A DNA stretch of 33,019 bases. Origin: Lentisphaerae bacterium RIFOXYA12_64_32. GTDB taxonomy: Bacteria; Verrucomicrobiota; Lentisphaeria; Oligosphaerales; YB12-FULL-65-16. Location: positions 1 to 33,019 of the forward strand of contig MHBL01000024.1 of NCBI GenBank assembly GCA_001803235.1. The letters run 5' to 3'. The translations under genes and the position numbers were made by a program. The notes beneath the pieces are model-generated. The model was not told where the DNA came from, searched no databases, and saw only the letters and a program-made list of their open reading frames with translations. Below are positions 1 through 10,198 of this stretch, in pieces; position 1 is the first letter of the stretch, and each line of letters opens with the position of its first letter.

Positions 1-1
1 C

Positions 2-88
2 CCCTACTTGGTGTGCGCGGAGGCGTGGCCTTCCGAGACGCGGCGCCAGATCTTGAAACAGCCCTGGTGGCACGGAGTCAAGACTTGA
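2..88 (+). CDS. Possible C-terminal end of an upstream gene (partial)
   Basis: An open frame enters from the left edge and stops at 86-88. It reads roughly PYLVCAEAWPSETR and ends in WWHGVKT, which looks more protein-like than the other two frames. There is no start codon inside the window, so this would be only the tail of a gene lying upstream. No family can be assigned from 28 residues and it may be chance. The following 114 bases, up to the next gene, hold no other coding signal that I can see. Confidence 0.25.
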   Translation, partial: PYLVCAEAWPSETRRQILKQPWWHGVKT

Positions 89-202
89 CAGACCCCGGTT
101 CCGGTGGCACGTTGAAGTACGGATATGCCCATCGCGTTGCGGCGTTGTGGTTCGGGACCACCGCGCGGAACTCCGGCGGGCAAGGGAAGGACTGGAGGAA
201 GC

Positions 203-874
203 ATGTCACACGCGTTTCGCCTGTGTGCCGCACCCATCAGCCGGCGGCGTTTTACCCTGATCGAGTTGCTGGTGGTCATCGCGATCATCGCGATTCTGGC
301 CAGCCTTCTGCTGCCGGCCTTGCGCACGGCCAAGGACAAGGCCAAGTCGACCGAATGCCAGGGCTCGCTCAAGCAGCAGGGCGCCGCGTTCTACATGTAT
401 GCGACCGATTACGAAGAATTCATCCCCAACCCGTCCGACGGTGTGCACCTGTGGTTTCAGTACGTCGCGTACTACGCCGGGGTCGGCGACTGGGGCGTCA
501 CCGTGTGGCCGACCATTGACCAGATGCAGCGGACCGTGTTCTGGTGCCCGTCCTGGAAGCCGCCCACCGTGTCGTACAGCGGCTACGGCATGAACGTCTA
601 CATCCCGCCGATGACCGGTTGGGCGGACGTCTACAGCCCCACCATCAAGCCGATGCTGCGCAAGTCTCTGAAGCCCGATGCCCAGATCCTGACCGCGGAC
701 AGCGGCGACTGGCACCTGGCCACCGACCCCACGGCGGTGACCACATACGGCGACTACAAGTTCGACCGGTTTCGACACCAGATGGGGGCGAACATCCTGT
801 TCTGCGACAGTCACATCGCCTGGATGTCCGGCGGCCAGATCGCCGGGTCCATGAGCAAGCTGTTCAAACCGTAG
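203..874 (+). CDS. Type II pseudopilin-like (prepilin N-methylation domain) secreted protein
   Basis: The 223-residue product starts with a short basic leader followed by FTLIELLVV (residues 17-25) and a hydrophobic stretch to about residue 38, the signature of prepilin-type N-terminal cleavage/methylation proteins handled by a prepilin peptidase. Residue E21 is the conserved glutamate at position 5 of the mature form. The residue before F17 is Arg, not the usual Gly, a variation I recall from PVC-type members. The C-terminus carries [18 protein letters not shown] (190-207), a form of the H-x9-DG motif of the large PVC families of such proteins. The start is set by GGAGG at 194-198, just before ATG 203; a longer frame upstream lacks this signal. 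These proteins occur in many copies per genome and their individual roles are mostly unknown; a surface or pseudopilus role is inferred. No pilus assembly genes are nearby. Confidence 0.85.
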   Translation: MSHAFRLCAAPISRRRFTLIELLVVIAIIAILASLLLPALRTAKDKAKSTECQGSLKQQGAAFYMYATDYEEFIPNPSDGVHLWFQYVAYYAGVGDWGVTVWPTIDQMQRTVFWCPSWKPPTVSYSGYGMNVYIPPMTGWADVYSPTIKPMLRKSLKPDAQILTADSGDWHLATDPTAVTTYGDYKFDRFRHQMGANILFCDSHIAWMSGGQIAGSMSKLFKP

Positions 875-902
875 CCAAAGCCCGTTGCAGGAGTGTCGGG
901 GA

Positions 903-919
903 TCGGCCTGCGAGGCCGA
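903..919. repeat. Short intergenic hairpin (7-bp stem)
   Basis: TCGGCCT and AGGCCGA are perfectly complementary around a GCG loop, 30 bases after the pseudopilin-like gene. There is no T-run, so it could be a weak terminator or one of the dispersed GC palindromes of this genome. The remainder of the 254-base gap (875-1128) shows nothing else before the ribosome binding site at 1118-1122. Confidence 0.5.
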
Positions 920-1128
920 CGCTACAGCCGATCGTGAGATTGCGTTCGTCGCGGTAGCGGTATAGCGCATCTGTCGCTGCCTCAAACCGCCCCGCTTGCA
1001 CCATTACCCCAGAGCCTTACCTTACTTCCCTGTCGACGTGTCACGGCCCATCGCCAGAGGCGACCGCGTTGACAGTCCGGCTCATGAAGTAACGCGAAGA
1101 TGCCACCGCCCAACCACGGAGGTCCTCC

Positions 1129-4100
1129 ATGAACACGTACCTGGCAAGAACCGGGATCAGCCTGTGCATCGCCCTGCTGCTGCCGGCCGTGTGGGCGCAG
1201 AACGCGCCGCCCGTCGCCGCTCCAAACACGGCGACCGGCGCCGGCATCACCGTGGACATGGGCCTGACACGGCTGCAACTGGATGCCCACGGGCGACTGG
1301 CCGCGCTCGTCGACACCGCATCCGGCCGGGACATGGCGCGGAAGGGCTCGGACTTCTGCCGTCTGCAGACGGAAGCCGGGTATCTGCTGCCCGAAAGCGC
1401 CACGCAAGCGGGCGACACGGTCACCTTCACGTTCCCAGGCGGCATCACGCTCGTGTACAGGGTCACGCCCGGTGCCGGGTTCTCCGTCTGGGAGGTATCC
1501 GACCTGAAGGGCCTCGACATGGCGAAACTCGAGTCGGTCCGTCTCTGCGACCTGAACGTGACCGGACTGCCCACGCTGCGGACACAATTGAACGCGGTTG
1601 CGAGCGACGAGAACACGGTGGCTGTCTTGGCCACGCACATCAACGTGCATGCGGTGTCCGTCGCCGGGACGAATCGCGGCTCGAACAAGCAGGGCGTGAC
1701 GCACTCGTTCGTCCGCGACCGGCAGCAGATCAAGAGCGGCCTGCAGGCGGCCCGCTTCACGGCCACTTCGAGCTTGACCACGAACGACGGCTATGCGATG
1801 CGCGGCCGGGCGTTGCGCACGACGCAAGACCTCACGGGGCTGAAGACCATCAAGTTGTGGGTGCATGGCGACGGCCGCGGCGAGAGCCTGAAAGTGCAGC
1901 TCTTTGACGGCAAGGGCGGGTACCGTGACGACTACATCCCGATCACCTTCACCGGCTGGCAGGAAGTGGTGTGCGAGAAACCGGGGCTGAGCACGCTCGA
2001 CGCCGCGCACGTCACGCACATAAACTTCTACTACAACAGCATGCCGGCAAACCAGACGGTCGAGTGCTGCCTCGATGATGTGCGCGCCGTATTGGACACG
2101 CCGCAGGGCGTACGCGAGGTCGTGCTGGAGGACTTCGAGGACCCGGCCTGCGACCTCTGGGACGCGGAAGGCGCGTTCCTGCGCGTCGAGACGCTCAAGC
2201 GCTACGGCATTCTGCCCGCGGGCTTCGGTATCGTCGCCTGCCCGAACGCGCGCCTGCCCGAGGCGATGGAGGCGTTCCAGCGTGCCGCCGGATTGCCGAG
2301 TCCGCACCCGGGCGGGACGTGGAACAAGACCTCACCGTGGACGAAGCGCAGCTACCTCTTCATCACCAGCTTCGCGGAGAAGGACCAGGACGAGACGATC
2401 CAGTGGGCGCAGCGCGGTGGCTTCCCCATGTGCCTGATCTGCGACGGGAGCTGGAACCTGAACCGCGGCCACTACGACATCAACACCGTGAACTTCCCCG
2501 ACGGCTTGCCGGCCCTGCAGCGCACGGCTGAGAAGTTCCGCGCCGCCGGCATTCGCGTCGGCATGCACTTCCTGGCGCCGTCCGTCTACCCGCAGGACCC
2601 GTACGTGCGGCCCAAGCCGGACCCGCGCCTGTTCAAGGACGCTCGGGTCCCGCTCGCCGCCGACGTCGACGCGAAGGTCGACTTCATCCCCACGGACGGT
2701 CCACCGCCCAAGGAGTTCCCGGCCGAGGACGGCGGCTACACGGGAAACGGCACGTTCCTGCAGATCGACGACGAACTCATCCAGTACGGCGAACTGCGCA
2801 CCGAACCGCCCTACGGTTTCGGCGCCTGCACGCGCGGCGCGAACCAAACGGTGGCGACGGCACACGCGAAAGACGCGGCAGCCCAGCACCTGTTGCGCTC
2901 CTACGGCTACTTCCTGTTCGACCTGGACACCACGCTGGCCGACGAAGTGACCGGCCACGTCGCCCGAACCGCCAACGCCATCAAGGCGGACATGCTGTAC
3001 TTCGACGGCTCGGAGCGGCTGCAAGGCGACCACTGGTACTACAACGCGAAACTGCACAACCTGTACTACACCAAGCTCGACAACAAGGACACGCTGCTGC
3101 AGGGCTCGAGTTGCAGCCACTTCAGTTGGCACGTGATCGCCAGGAACGCCTCGGCCGACGGGCACGGCGACGTCAAGGGCTACCTGGACGAGCGCCTGCC
3201 GACCCTGAAATGGTTCGAGAACAACCTCATGCCGATCGACATGGGCTGGTACTACGTGTATGCCCCGGAGGTGACCGCCGACCAGTACGACTACATCCTG
3301 CAGAAGTGCCTGGGCTTCAACGCGTCCATCTCGGTCCAGACCAACCCGGCCTGCCTGCGCACGCACCCGGAGATGGGCCCGATCTTCGACCTGGTCAACA
3401 CCTACGAGCGGCTCCGACTCTCGGGCCTGGTCCCGGCGGAAGTGTCCAAACTGCTGCGTGAGCCGAAACGCGAGTACCGGCTGCTGCGGAGTCCGCTGCG
3501 GCTGCGTCGGACCGTGTTCGGGCCATGGACCGACTTCGCGGGTGATGGCGCAGCGTCGATGACGTTCGACATCGAACCGGCGGCGCCCGGCACGCGGCTC
3601 GGGCTGCAGCTCCGGTGCGGTGGGCTCGCCGCACCGGGCCCCGCCTACCGCGCCGCTGACGCCGTCGTACTGGAATCGTTCGACGACCTGGCGCCGTACG
3701 TGGGCGATCCCAAGAACGAGTCTGCGAAGATCGCCGTGGGCCAAGGCGGGTACGCGGCGACCAGCCCGGGCGTCACGCAGGAGTTCACGCTGGTCGAAGG
3801 CGGCAAGGACGGCGGCAAGTGCGCCTCGTACACCGCGTCAGGCGCCGGGGGCTGGAGCTGTATCGGGCGCCGATTCGACCCGCCGCTGGACATTTCGAAG
3901 CACCAGGGCATTGGACTCTGGCTCAAGGGCGATGGGAACGGCGGCAAGTTCAAGCTGCAACTGCGCCAGGACGGCAATGCCACGGACTACTACATCAATA
4001 ACGACTTCAGCGAGTGGCGCTACATTCAACTCCTGCGCCCGGAGAAGCCGCAACCGCACGTGGTCGACTACGCGAAGATCGACTACCTGCTGTTCTACTT

Positions 4101-4476
4101 CAACGTATTGCCAGCCAAGACGACCGTCACCTGCCTGATCGACGATGTGAAGGCCCTGATGCGCCTCGACGAGGGCACGGTCGAGAGCCCGGAGTTGCGC
4201 GTCGGCGAGCGAGCGAGCGCATTCCCGGCAGTGCTCAAGTCCGGCGAGCGCCTGGTGTACTTCCCCGGCGAAGTGCCATATGTGGTCCCGAAAGATCAGG
4301 GCGCGCGCCGGACGTTGCCGGCCGTCGCGGACCTAGCCGTCGAGGCGAAACTGAGCGCCACCGTGCGCCTCCCCGCCGCGCCAACCGGCAAGGCGAGCTT
4401 CCGCTGGGTCCTCGACTCACCGGAGGAACTCCCCCTGCCCGACGCCGCGCTGCAGACGCCGCTCCCAGCCCTCTGA
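1129..4476 (+). CDS. Large secreted glycosidase-like protein with two carbohydrate-binding-like modules
   Basis: The 1115-residue protein has a signal peptide (about residues 1-23, ending VWAQ) and a ribosome binding site GGAGG at 1118-1122. Residues about 40-180 look like a beta-rich N-terminal domain. A module at about 235-323 (IKLWVHGDGRGESLKVQLFD ... CCLDDVRAV) is repeated at about 925-1010 (IGLWLKGDGNGGKFKLQLR ... CLIDDVKAL); this resembles galactose-binding-like/CBM modules that close with a DDV strand. Between them, residues about 405-770 look like a TIM barrel: FPDGLPALQRTAEKFRAAGI (456-475) followed by RVGMHF is the kind of loop-helix-strand seen in GH36/GH31-like hydrolases, and DMLYFDGSE (621-629) would put a candidate catalytic Asp at 626. 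Function as a glycoside hydrolase on an external polysaccharide is inferred; no exact family is recognised. It is followed after 60 bases by an alcohol dehydrogenase on the same strand. Confidence 0.75.
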   Translation: MNTYLARTGISLCIALLLPAVWAQNAPPVAAPNTATGAGITVDMGLTRLQLDAHGRLAALVDTASGRDMARKGSDFCRLQTEAGYLLPESATQAGDTVTFTFPGGITLVYRVTPGAGFSVWEVSDLKGLDMAKLESVRLCDLNVTGLPTLRTQLNAVASDENTVAVLATHINVHAVSVAGTNRGSNKQGVTHSFVRDRQQIKSGLQAARFTATSSLTTNDGYAMRGRALRTTQDLTGLKTIKLWVHGDGRGESLKVQLFDGKGGYRDDYIPITFTGWQEVVCEKPGLSTLDAAHVTHINFYYNSMPANQTVECCLDDVRAVLDTPQGVREVVLEDFEDPACDLWDAEGAFLRVETLKRYGILPAGFGIVACPNARLPEAMEAFQRAAGLPSPHPGGTWNKTSPWTKRSYLFITSFAEKDQDETIQWAQRGGFPMCLICDGSWNLNRGHYDINTVNFPDGLPALQRTAEKFRAAGIRVGMHFLAPSVYPQDPYVRPKPDPRLFKDARVPLAADVDAKVDFIPTDGPPPKEFPAEDGGYTGNGTFLQIDDELIQYGELRTEPPYGFGACTRGANQTVATAHAKDAAAQHLLRSYGYFLFDLDTTLADEVTGHVARTANAIKADMLYFDGSERLQGDHWYYNAKLHNLYYTKLDNKDTLLQGSSCSHFSWHVIARNASADGHGDVKGYLDERLPTLKWFENNLMPIDMGWYYVYAPEVTADQYDYILQKCLGFNASISVQTNPACLRTHPEMGPIFDLVNTYERLRLSGLVPAEVSKLLREPKREYRLLRSPLRLRRTVFGPWTDFAGDGAASMTFDIEPAAPGTRLGLQLRCGGLAAPGPAYRAADAVVLESFDDLAPYVGDPKNESAKIAVGQGGYAATSPGVTQEFTLVEGGKDGGKCASYTASGAGGWSCIGRRFDPPLDISKHQGIGLWLKGDGNGGKFKLQLRQDGNATDYYINNDFSEWRYIQLLRPEKPQPHVVDYAKIDYLLFYFNVLPAKTTVTCLIDDVKALMRLDEGTVESPELRVGERASAFPAVLKSGERLVYFPGEVPYVVPKDQGARRTLPAVADLAVEAKLSATVRLPAAPTGKASFRWVLDSPEELPLPDAALQTPLPAL

Positions 4477-4479
4477 GCC

Positions 4480-4506
4480 TCGATGATCTCGAAGATTTCG
4501 ATGATC
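4480..4506. repeat. Three tandem degenerate 9-bp units
   Basis: Three 9-mers lie end to end: TCGATGATC (4480-4488), TCGAAGATT (4489-4497) and TCGATGATC again (4498-4506). They sit between the glycosidase-like gene and the alcohol dehydrogenase, ending 30 bases before the ATG of the latter. Similar degenerate arrays with 8- or 9-base periods occur at other gene starts in the window. Confidence 0.6.
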
Positions 4507-4536
4507 CCGACACCTCTGGCATAAGGCCACCACACC

Positions 4537-5709
4537 ATGCAGAATTTCGAGTTCCAGCTTTCGACGCGGATCGTGTTCGGGCGTGACACCATCAAGCAGA
4601 CGGGTGCGGAGATCGCACGTTCCTGCCGCAAGGTGCTGCTGGTGTGCGGCAAGGGCAGCGTGCGCCGGAGCGGCGTGTTCGATGCCGTAGTCGCATCGCT
4701 GCGCGACGCCGGTGTCGCGTGGGTCGAGTTCGGCGGTGTGCGCAGCAACCCGTTGCTGTCGCAGGTGCACGAAGCGGTGCAGTTGGCGAAACGCGAAGGC
4801 GTGGACGGCATCCTCGGCGTCGGCGGCGGCAGCGCCATCGACAGCGCCAAAGCTATTGCCGCCGGCGCCGCCAGCGACCGCGACGTGTGGGCGTTCATCG
4901 ACGGCACGGCGACCGTCGAGAAGGCGCTGCCGGTGTTCGCCGTCATCACGCTGGCCGCGACCGGGACGGAACTCAACGGCCTGGCGGTCGTCACGAACGA
5001 CATCACGAAGCAGAAGTGGCCCCTTCGCTCGCCGCTGATCCAGCCGCGCGTCAGCATTCTGGACCCGACCGCGACGTTCTCCGTACCGCGCGACTACACC
5101 GCCTACGGCGGCGTGGACGCGTTCTCGCACGTCGTCGAAGCGTACCTGGTGTGGCCAGAACCGAGCACGCCGCTGCAGGACCGCATGTCCGAGGCGTTGG
5201 CCATGACGATCGTCGAGGCCGCCGAAACCTGCGTGCGGAGTCCGCACGACTACGAAGCGCGAGCCAGCCTGATGTGGGCAGCCGCCCTCGGCTGGTGCGG
5301 ACTGATCCCTGCCGGCGCCGGACGCGCCCGGCTCCCGAATCACATGATGGAACACTCGCTGAGTGCACTGCACGACGTGCCGCACGGCGCCGGGCTGTCC
5401 GCCATCATCCCCGGCTGGGCGCGTTACATGGTCGAGTCCGGGCAGTCCGGCAAGCTGCCGCGTCTGGCCCGGAACGTCTTCGGCGTGAACGAGAAGGATG
5501 ACCGCAAAGCCGCGCTGGCCGGCATCGCCGCGTTCGAGGCATGGTGCCAGCGCCTGGGCAGTCCGACGCGGATCGGCCAGTTCGGCAGCATCCCGAAGAG
5601 CGCCCTGCCCGCGATCGTTGACAATGCGGCCGTGACCGCCATCGCCTGGGGCATGGGCGACGCCTACCCCCGCGACGTCATCGCCGCCGTGCTGGACGGG
5701 TGCTGGTGA
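4537..5709 (+). CDS. Iron-containing alcohol dehydrogenase (BdhA/YqhD-like group)
   Basis: The 390-residue protein is a full-length group III alcohol dehydrogenase, reducing aldehydes or oxidising alcohols with NAD(P). The dinucleotide site GVGGGSAIDSAK (94-105) and the metal ligands are visible: D194 and H198 in GGVDAFSH, then H269 and H283, spaced 14 residues apart in NHMMEHSLSALHDVPHG as in FucO and YqhD. The N-terminal half with the Rossmann-like fold starts at MQNFEFQLSTRIVFG, which aligns with the family start, so the first ATG is accepted although no strong ribosome binding site precedes it. The substrate cannot be told. The gene follows the secreted glycosidase-like gene in the same direction, so co-transcription is possible, and it is closed by hairpins just after the stop. 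Confidence 0.9.
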   Translation: MQNFEFQLSTRIVFGRDTIKQTGAEIARSCRKVLLVCGKGSVRRSGVFDAVVASLRDAGVAWVEFGGVRSNPLLSQVHEAVQLAKREGVDGILGVGGGSAIDSAKAIAAGAASDRDVWAFIDGTATVEKALPVFAVITLAATGTELNGLAVVTNDITKQKWPLRSPLIQPRVSILDPTATFSVPRDYTAYGGVDAFSHVVEAYLVWPEPSTPLQDRMSEALAMTIVEAAETCVRSPHDYEARASLMWAAALGWCGLIPAGAGRARLPNHMMEHSLSALHDVPHGAGLSAIIPGWARYMVESGQSGKLPRLARNVFGVNEKDDRKAALAGIAAFEAWCQRLGSPTRIGQFGSIPKSALPAIVDNAAVTAIAWGMGDAYPRDVIAAVLDGCW

Positions 5710-5716
5710 GGGGGAA

Positions 5717-5737
5717 GCGGGGGTTTCTCACCCCCGC
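5717..5737 (+). terminator. Candidate terminator hairpin after the alcohol dehydrogenase
   Basis: GCGGGGG (5717-5723) pairs perfectly with CCCCCGC (5731-5737) over a seven-base loop, beginning eight bases after the stop codon. No T-run follows, so if it terminates it does so by stem strength or protects the 3' end. A second stem, CCAAGGGG with CCCCTTGG (5746-5753 and 5764-5771), follows at once. Confidence 0.5.
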
Positions 5738-5790
5738 CCCCCCGACCAAGGGGCGACTCGTCTCCCCTTGGAACCCCTCGATTTCCCCAC

Positions 5791-5830
5791 AGGACACGGC
5801 AGGGCGCGCCGGCGCGCCCTGCCGTGTCCT
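5791..5830. repeat. Perfect 40-bp palindrome between convergent genes
   Basis: The two 20-base halves (5791-5810 and 5811-5830) are exact reverse complements with no loop, starting AGGACACGGC and centred on GGCGCGCCGGCGCGCC. It lies between the plus-strand alcohol dehydrogenase and the minus-strand hydroxyacid dehydrogenase, so a bidirectional terminator or a cruciform-forming element is likely. The next 160 bases (5831-5991) hold nothing I can identify. Confidence 0.85.
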
Positions 5831-5991
5831 TAAGCCACCCTCTCTCTCCGGTCGATGCCTACGTACGTCCCGCAGACCTGAGCTGCCTCAGTTCGGACCG
5901 AGTCAGACGTCCGGCAATGGCGCTGCGGACCAGGCATGCGTGCCCCAGTACGCTCGCGGTGTCAAGCGGCGTGCTGTCTTGCCGCCGCCGT

Positions 5992-7032
5992 TCACCGGCC
6001 TGCGGCGGGCTTAGCCTTGGCCCCGGTCATGCCTTCGACGATCTGGCGCGTGACGCGGCCTTGCAACGGTTGCCCGTCGAGGAAGCGCAGGATCTCGTCC
6101 ACGGTGAAGCGTCCGAGCCGGCGCCGGCCGTTGCCGGCGAACCCGGCGATGTGCGGAGTCAGGAAGCAATTGGGCAGGTCGTAGAGCGGGCTCTGCGGTG
6201 TCGGCGGCTCGGGGTGCGTGACATCGAGGTACGCCTGCAGCGGCCGGGCGCGCAGCGCCGTGGCCAGCGCCTCTTCGTCGACCGTGGCACCGCGACCGGT
6301 GTTGATGAACAGCGTGTGGTCCTTCATCGCCTGGAACTGCACCGCACCGAACATCTTCTCGGTGGTCGGCAGCCAGGGCACGCAATTGTGGATCACCTCG
6401 CAGGTGCGGCAGACTTCGTCGAGGGTTGCGGCGCGCGCGCCGGCCTGGGCCAACTGCGCCGGGTCCGCCTTGGGATCGCAGACCAGGACCTGCACGTCGT
6501 GGAAGTTGCGAAGCAGTCCGTGCAGGTTCCGTCCGACGGCGCCGTAGCCGACGATGCCGATGGGCAGGTCGTACAGTTCGCGCACCGGGAAGTCACGCTG
6601 GCGCGGCCGGTTCCGGTCCTGGCGCATCGCGTTCGACAGTGGGATGATCTGCTTCAAGGCCAGGATGGTCACGGCCAGTGCGAACTCCGCCACGCCTTCG
6701 GCTAGGATGTTGTTGGCCGTGCTCAGCGCCAGGTTGCGGCGCCACACCGCCTCGGTCGCAAACGGCGCCATACTGCCAGCGGCGTGCATCCACAACGCCA
6801 AGTCCGGCGCCGGTTCCAGCAGGTCCTCTTCCAGGGCGCAACCGCCCCACCCGGTCATGACCACGCGCGCCCCCTTCATGGCCGCGCTGATCTCGTCGCG
6901 CGAACGCTTGACCGGATCCAGACAGAACACCACCTCGGTGCGACCGCGCAGCCGTTCCCAATCCGCGTCCGAGAAACACTCTGTCGTGGTTCCAGCCCCG
7001 ATCAGCACCGCAACTCTGGCTTTGCCTGGCAT
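5992..7032 (-). CDS. D-isomer-specific 2-hydroxyacid dehydrogenase
   Basis: The 346-residue protein is a NAD-dependent reductase of 2-keto acids. The Rossmann glycine motif GYGAVG (162-167) is followed about 18 residues later by the acidic end of the second strand (VCDP). The catalytic triad of the family is present: R247 in NTGRG, E275 in THPEPP and H294 in LTPHIAG. The start at ATG 7032 is chosen because AGGAGG lies at 7038-7043; a longer frame to 7080 has no such signal. The gene stands alone, converging on the alcohol dehydrogenase and separated from the divergent kinase gene by a repeat-bearing gap. Exact substrate (phosphoglycerate, glyoxylate, formate-like) cannot be told; the first residues (KARVAVLIGAG) do not point to SerA. 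Confidence 0.9.
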   Translation of the reverse strand: MPGKARVAVLIGAGTTTECFSDADWERLRGRTEVVFCLDPVKRSRDEISAAMKGARVVMTGWGGCALEEDLLEPAPDLALWMHAAGSMAPFATEAVWRRNLALSTANNILAEGVAEFALAVTILALKQIIPLSNAMRQDRNRPRQRDFPVRELYDLPIGIVGYGAVGRNLHGLLRNFHDVQVLVCDPKADPAQLAQAGARAATLDEVCRTCEVIHNCVPWLPTTEKMFGAVQFQAMKDHTLFINTGRGATVDEEALATALRARPLQAYLDVTHPEPPTPQSPLYDLPNCFLTPHIAGFAGNGRRRLGRFTVDEILRFLDGQPLQGRVTRQIVEGMTGAKAKPAAGR

Positions 7033-7227
7033 AGATTCCTCCTGTGAAGCAGAAGGTATCACGAGGCCAAGGGCTGTCAAGCGGGGAGTGGGTCGGTCGC
7101 GATACGTCTGTCCGAGCCGTCCCGCCGTACAGCAGGATCAGCAAGCGACCTCCCAGGGACCGCTCCCTCACCGTATGACCCGGTGGTCCGCCGCCCGGGG
7201 ACGCTCACGTGAAACTGAAGGGGGCCG

Positions 7228-7306
7228 GGAGCCCGCGAGGACGCGGGCGCTCCAGGAACTGGCACGGGGGGGCTGACTTTGGAGCGCCCGCGTCCTCGCG
7301 GGCTCC
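7228..7306. repeat. Inverted pair of 26-bp palindromic repeats
   Basis: A 26-base element at 7228-7253, itself a near palindrome (CCCGCG-AGGA-CGCGGG core bounded by GGAG and CTCC), is repeated as an exact reverse complement at 7281-7306. The two are separated by 27 bases. A third copy lies at 27596-27620. The arrangement resembles the paired inverted REP units (REP doublets/BIMEs) of other bacteria. The rest of the gap (7033-7485) holds only a possible promoter. Confidence 0.85.
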
Positions 7307-7396
7307 GGAAGCATTGTGGCCAGTTTCACCGCGGGATGACCGAGCGGTACGCCACCCGGGAGCCGCTGACGCATTCCTCGCCACGTCGTCTGGGTG

Positions 7397-7425
7397 TTGC
7401 GTCCTGGAGGGTTGCGGGCTATCTT
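7397..7425 (+). promoter_or_regulatory. Possible sigma-70-type promoter for the kinase-regulator pair
   Basis: TTGCGT (7397-7402) and TATCTT (7420-7425) are 17 bases apart and lie about 60 bases upstream of the kinase start. The match to consensus is partial (3/6 and 4/6), and a short T-run follows. This is the only promoter-like spot I see in the gap. Confidence 0.3.
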
Positions 7426-7485
7426 ATTTTTTCGCAGCTCAAGCATGGAGTCCTTTTCCCCCGCAGGCAGGGAGTGAATCCCGGA

Positions 7486-8796
7486 ATGAAAGGCCACAAC
7501 AATCTGCTGGACCGGCTGGTGGAGCGCATGGACCTGCTCGACCCGTCCAGTGTCCAGAGTTATCTGTTGCGAATGACGCGCGAGAAAGGCTTCCTGGAAG
7601 CCATCTTCGACACGATCCAGGAAGGGATCATCGTCGTCGACCGCGCCCTGAGCGTGCACTACCTCAACACGGCGGCCCGCCAACTCCTGGGCATCCAGGA
7701 GAACGCGACCAACCAGCGGATTGACCGGTACCTGCGCGAAGTCGAGTGGGGCCCTCTCCTGGACGCGGACCCGAAGCAGTGGGAGCGCATTTCGCGGCAG
7801 GAGATAGAGGTGTTCTATCCCACGCACCGGTATCTGAGTTTCTACGTCGTGCCCATCAGCCCGGGCGTGAAGTCCGAGACCGTACCGCTGGCGACGTTGA
7901 TCATCCGTGACGTCACCCAGATGCACGTCGACACCGAGAAGACGATCGAGTCGCAGAAGGTCGAGGCCATCACCATGCTGGCCGCGGGTGTGGCGCACGA
8001 ACTCGGCAACCCGCTCAACAGCCTGAACATTCACCTCCAGCTCCTGGTCCGCTGTCTGGACCGGATCGGCGCGCCGAGCGCTCCGGCCCCGAAGCCCCGC
8101 GCAACCCGCGGGCGCAAGACGAAAGGCGCGGGGACGCAGGCGCCGCCGGCGACCACCGACAGCGTGGCCGACGCGCGGGAACTGCTCGACGTAGCCAAGC
8201 AGGAAGTCGCCCGACTCGACGCCATCGTGCACCACTTCCTGCGGGCCGTGCGCCCGGTACCGCCCCAAATGCAGCCTGTCGACCTGTCCAAGCTGCTCGG
8301 CGAAGTGCTGGCGTTCATGCGCGCCGAAATCGAGAACCGGAAGATCGCGGTCGAGGCCTCGTGGCCAGACGCGCTCCCGACCGTCGCGGGCGACCGCGAC
8401 CAGCTTCGGCAAGCGTTCTACAACCTCATCCGCAACGCCGTGCAGGCCATGGCCAGCGGCGGCCGGCTCGATATCCTCTGCAACGAGGACAGCAACTTCG
8501 TCAATCTCCGTTTCCAGGATACCGGCCAAGGCATCGCCCCGGAGAACCTGAGCCGGATCCTGGAGCCGTACTTCACCACGCACGCCGAAGGCACGGGATT
8601 GGGGTTACTGATCGTCAACCGGATCGTCCGCACGCACGGCGGCGAACTGCTCATTGAGAGCGTCCCGGGCGAGGGCGCGGCGTTCACCATCCGGCTGCCG
8701 TTGCGCGAGCGGCAGGTCCGCCTGCTCGAGGCGGCCAAGTCCGCGCAGGAAGCCAGCATCCCGCTGGATGCCGAGTCCCGCGACACAGGAGGCTGA
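7486..8796 (+). CDS. NtrB-like PAS sensor histidine kinase
   Basis: The 436-residue protein has no membrane segment, so it is cytoplasmic. A PAS domain spans about 36-145 (FLEAIFDTIQEGIIVVDR). The dimerisation/phosphoacceptor domain carries HELGNPLNSL with the phospho-acceptor at H171. ATPase motifs follow: N box FYNLIRNAVQAM (311-322), G1 DTGQGI (345-350) and GTGLGL (369-374). Between the two helices of the dimerisation domain there is a low-complexity basic insert (about 196-228: APAPKPRATRGRKTKGAG). The stop is only seven bases before the NtrC-like gene, so the two form an operon and a phosphorelay pair. The start is ATG 7486; a GTG at 7474 with a similarly placed purine run is an alternative, adding four residues. 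Confidence 0.88.
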   Translation: MKGHNNLLDRLVERMDLLDPSSVQSYLLRMTREKGFLEAIFDTIQEGIIVVDRALSVHYLNTAARQLLGIQENATNQRIDRYLREVEWGPLLDADPKQWERISRQEIEVFYPTHRYLSFYVVPISPGVKSETVPLATLIIRDVTQMHVDTEKTIESQKVEAITMLAAGVAHELGNPLNSLNIHLQLLVRCLDRIGAPSAPAPKPRATRGRKTKGAGTQAPPATTDSVADARELLDVAKQEVARLDAIVHHFLRAVRPVPPQMQPVDLSKLLGEVLAFMRAEIENRKIAVEASWPDALPTVAGDRDQLRQAFYNLIRNAVQAMASGGRLDILCNEDSNFVNLRFQDTGQGIAPENLSRILEPYFTTHAEGTGLGLLIVNRIVRTHGGELLIESVPGEGAAFTIRLPLRERQVRLLEAAKSAQEASIPLDAESRDTGG

Positions 8797-8803
8797 GACG
8801 GCA

Positions 8804-10198
<1,395 letters not shown>

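Noticed and set aside
60..125. TTGACA-containing stretch as a promoter for the pseudopilin-like gene
   Set aside because: TTGACA is present at about 85, but no acceptable -10 box follows at 16-18 bases.
982..2307. Long minus-strand open frame (441 codons) opposite the glycosidase-like gene
   Set aside because: It is the mirror of a strongly supported gene in GC-rich DNA; its translation is Arg/Val/His-rich without motifs.
5824..6705. Plus-strand open frame of 293 codons in the convergent gap
   Set aside because: Most of it mirrors the hydroxyacid dehydrogenase; the part in the gap has no protein-like features.
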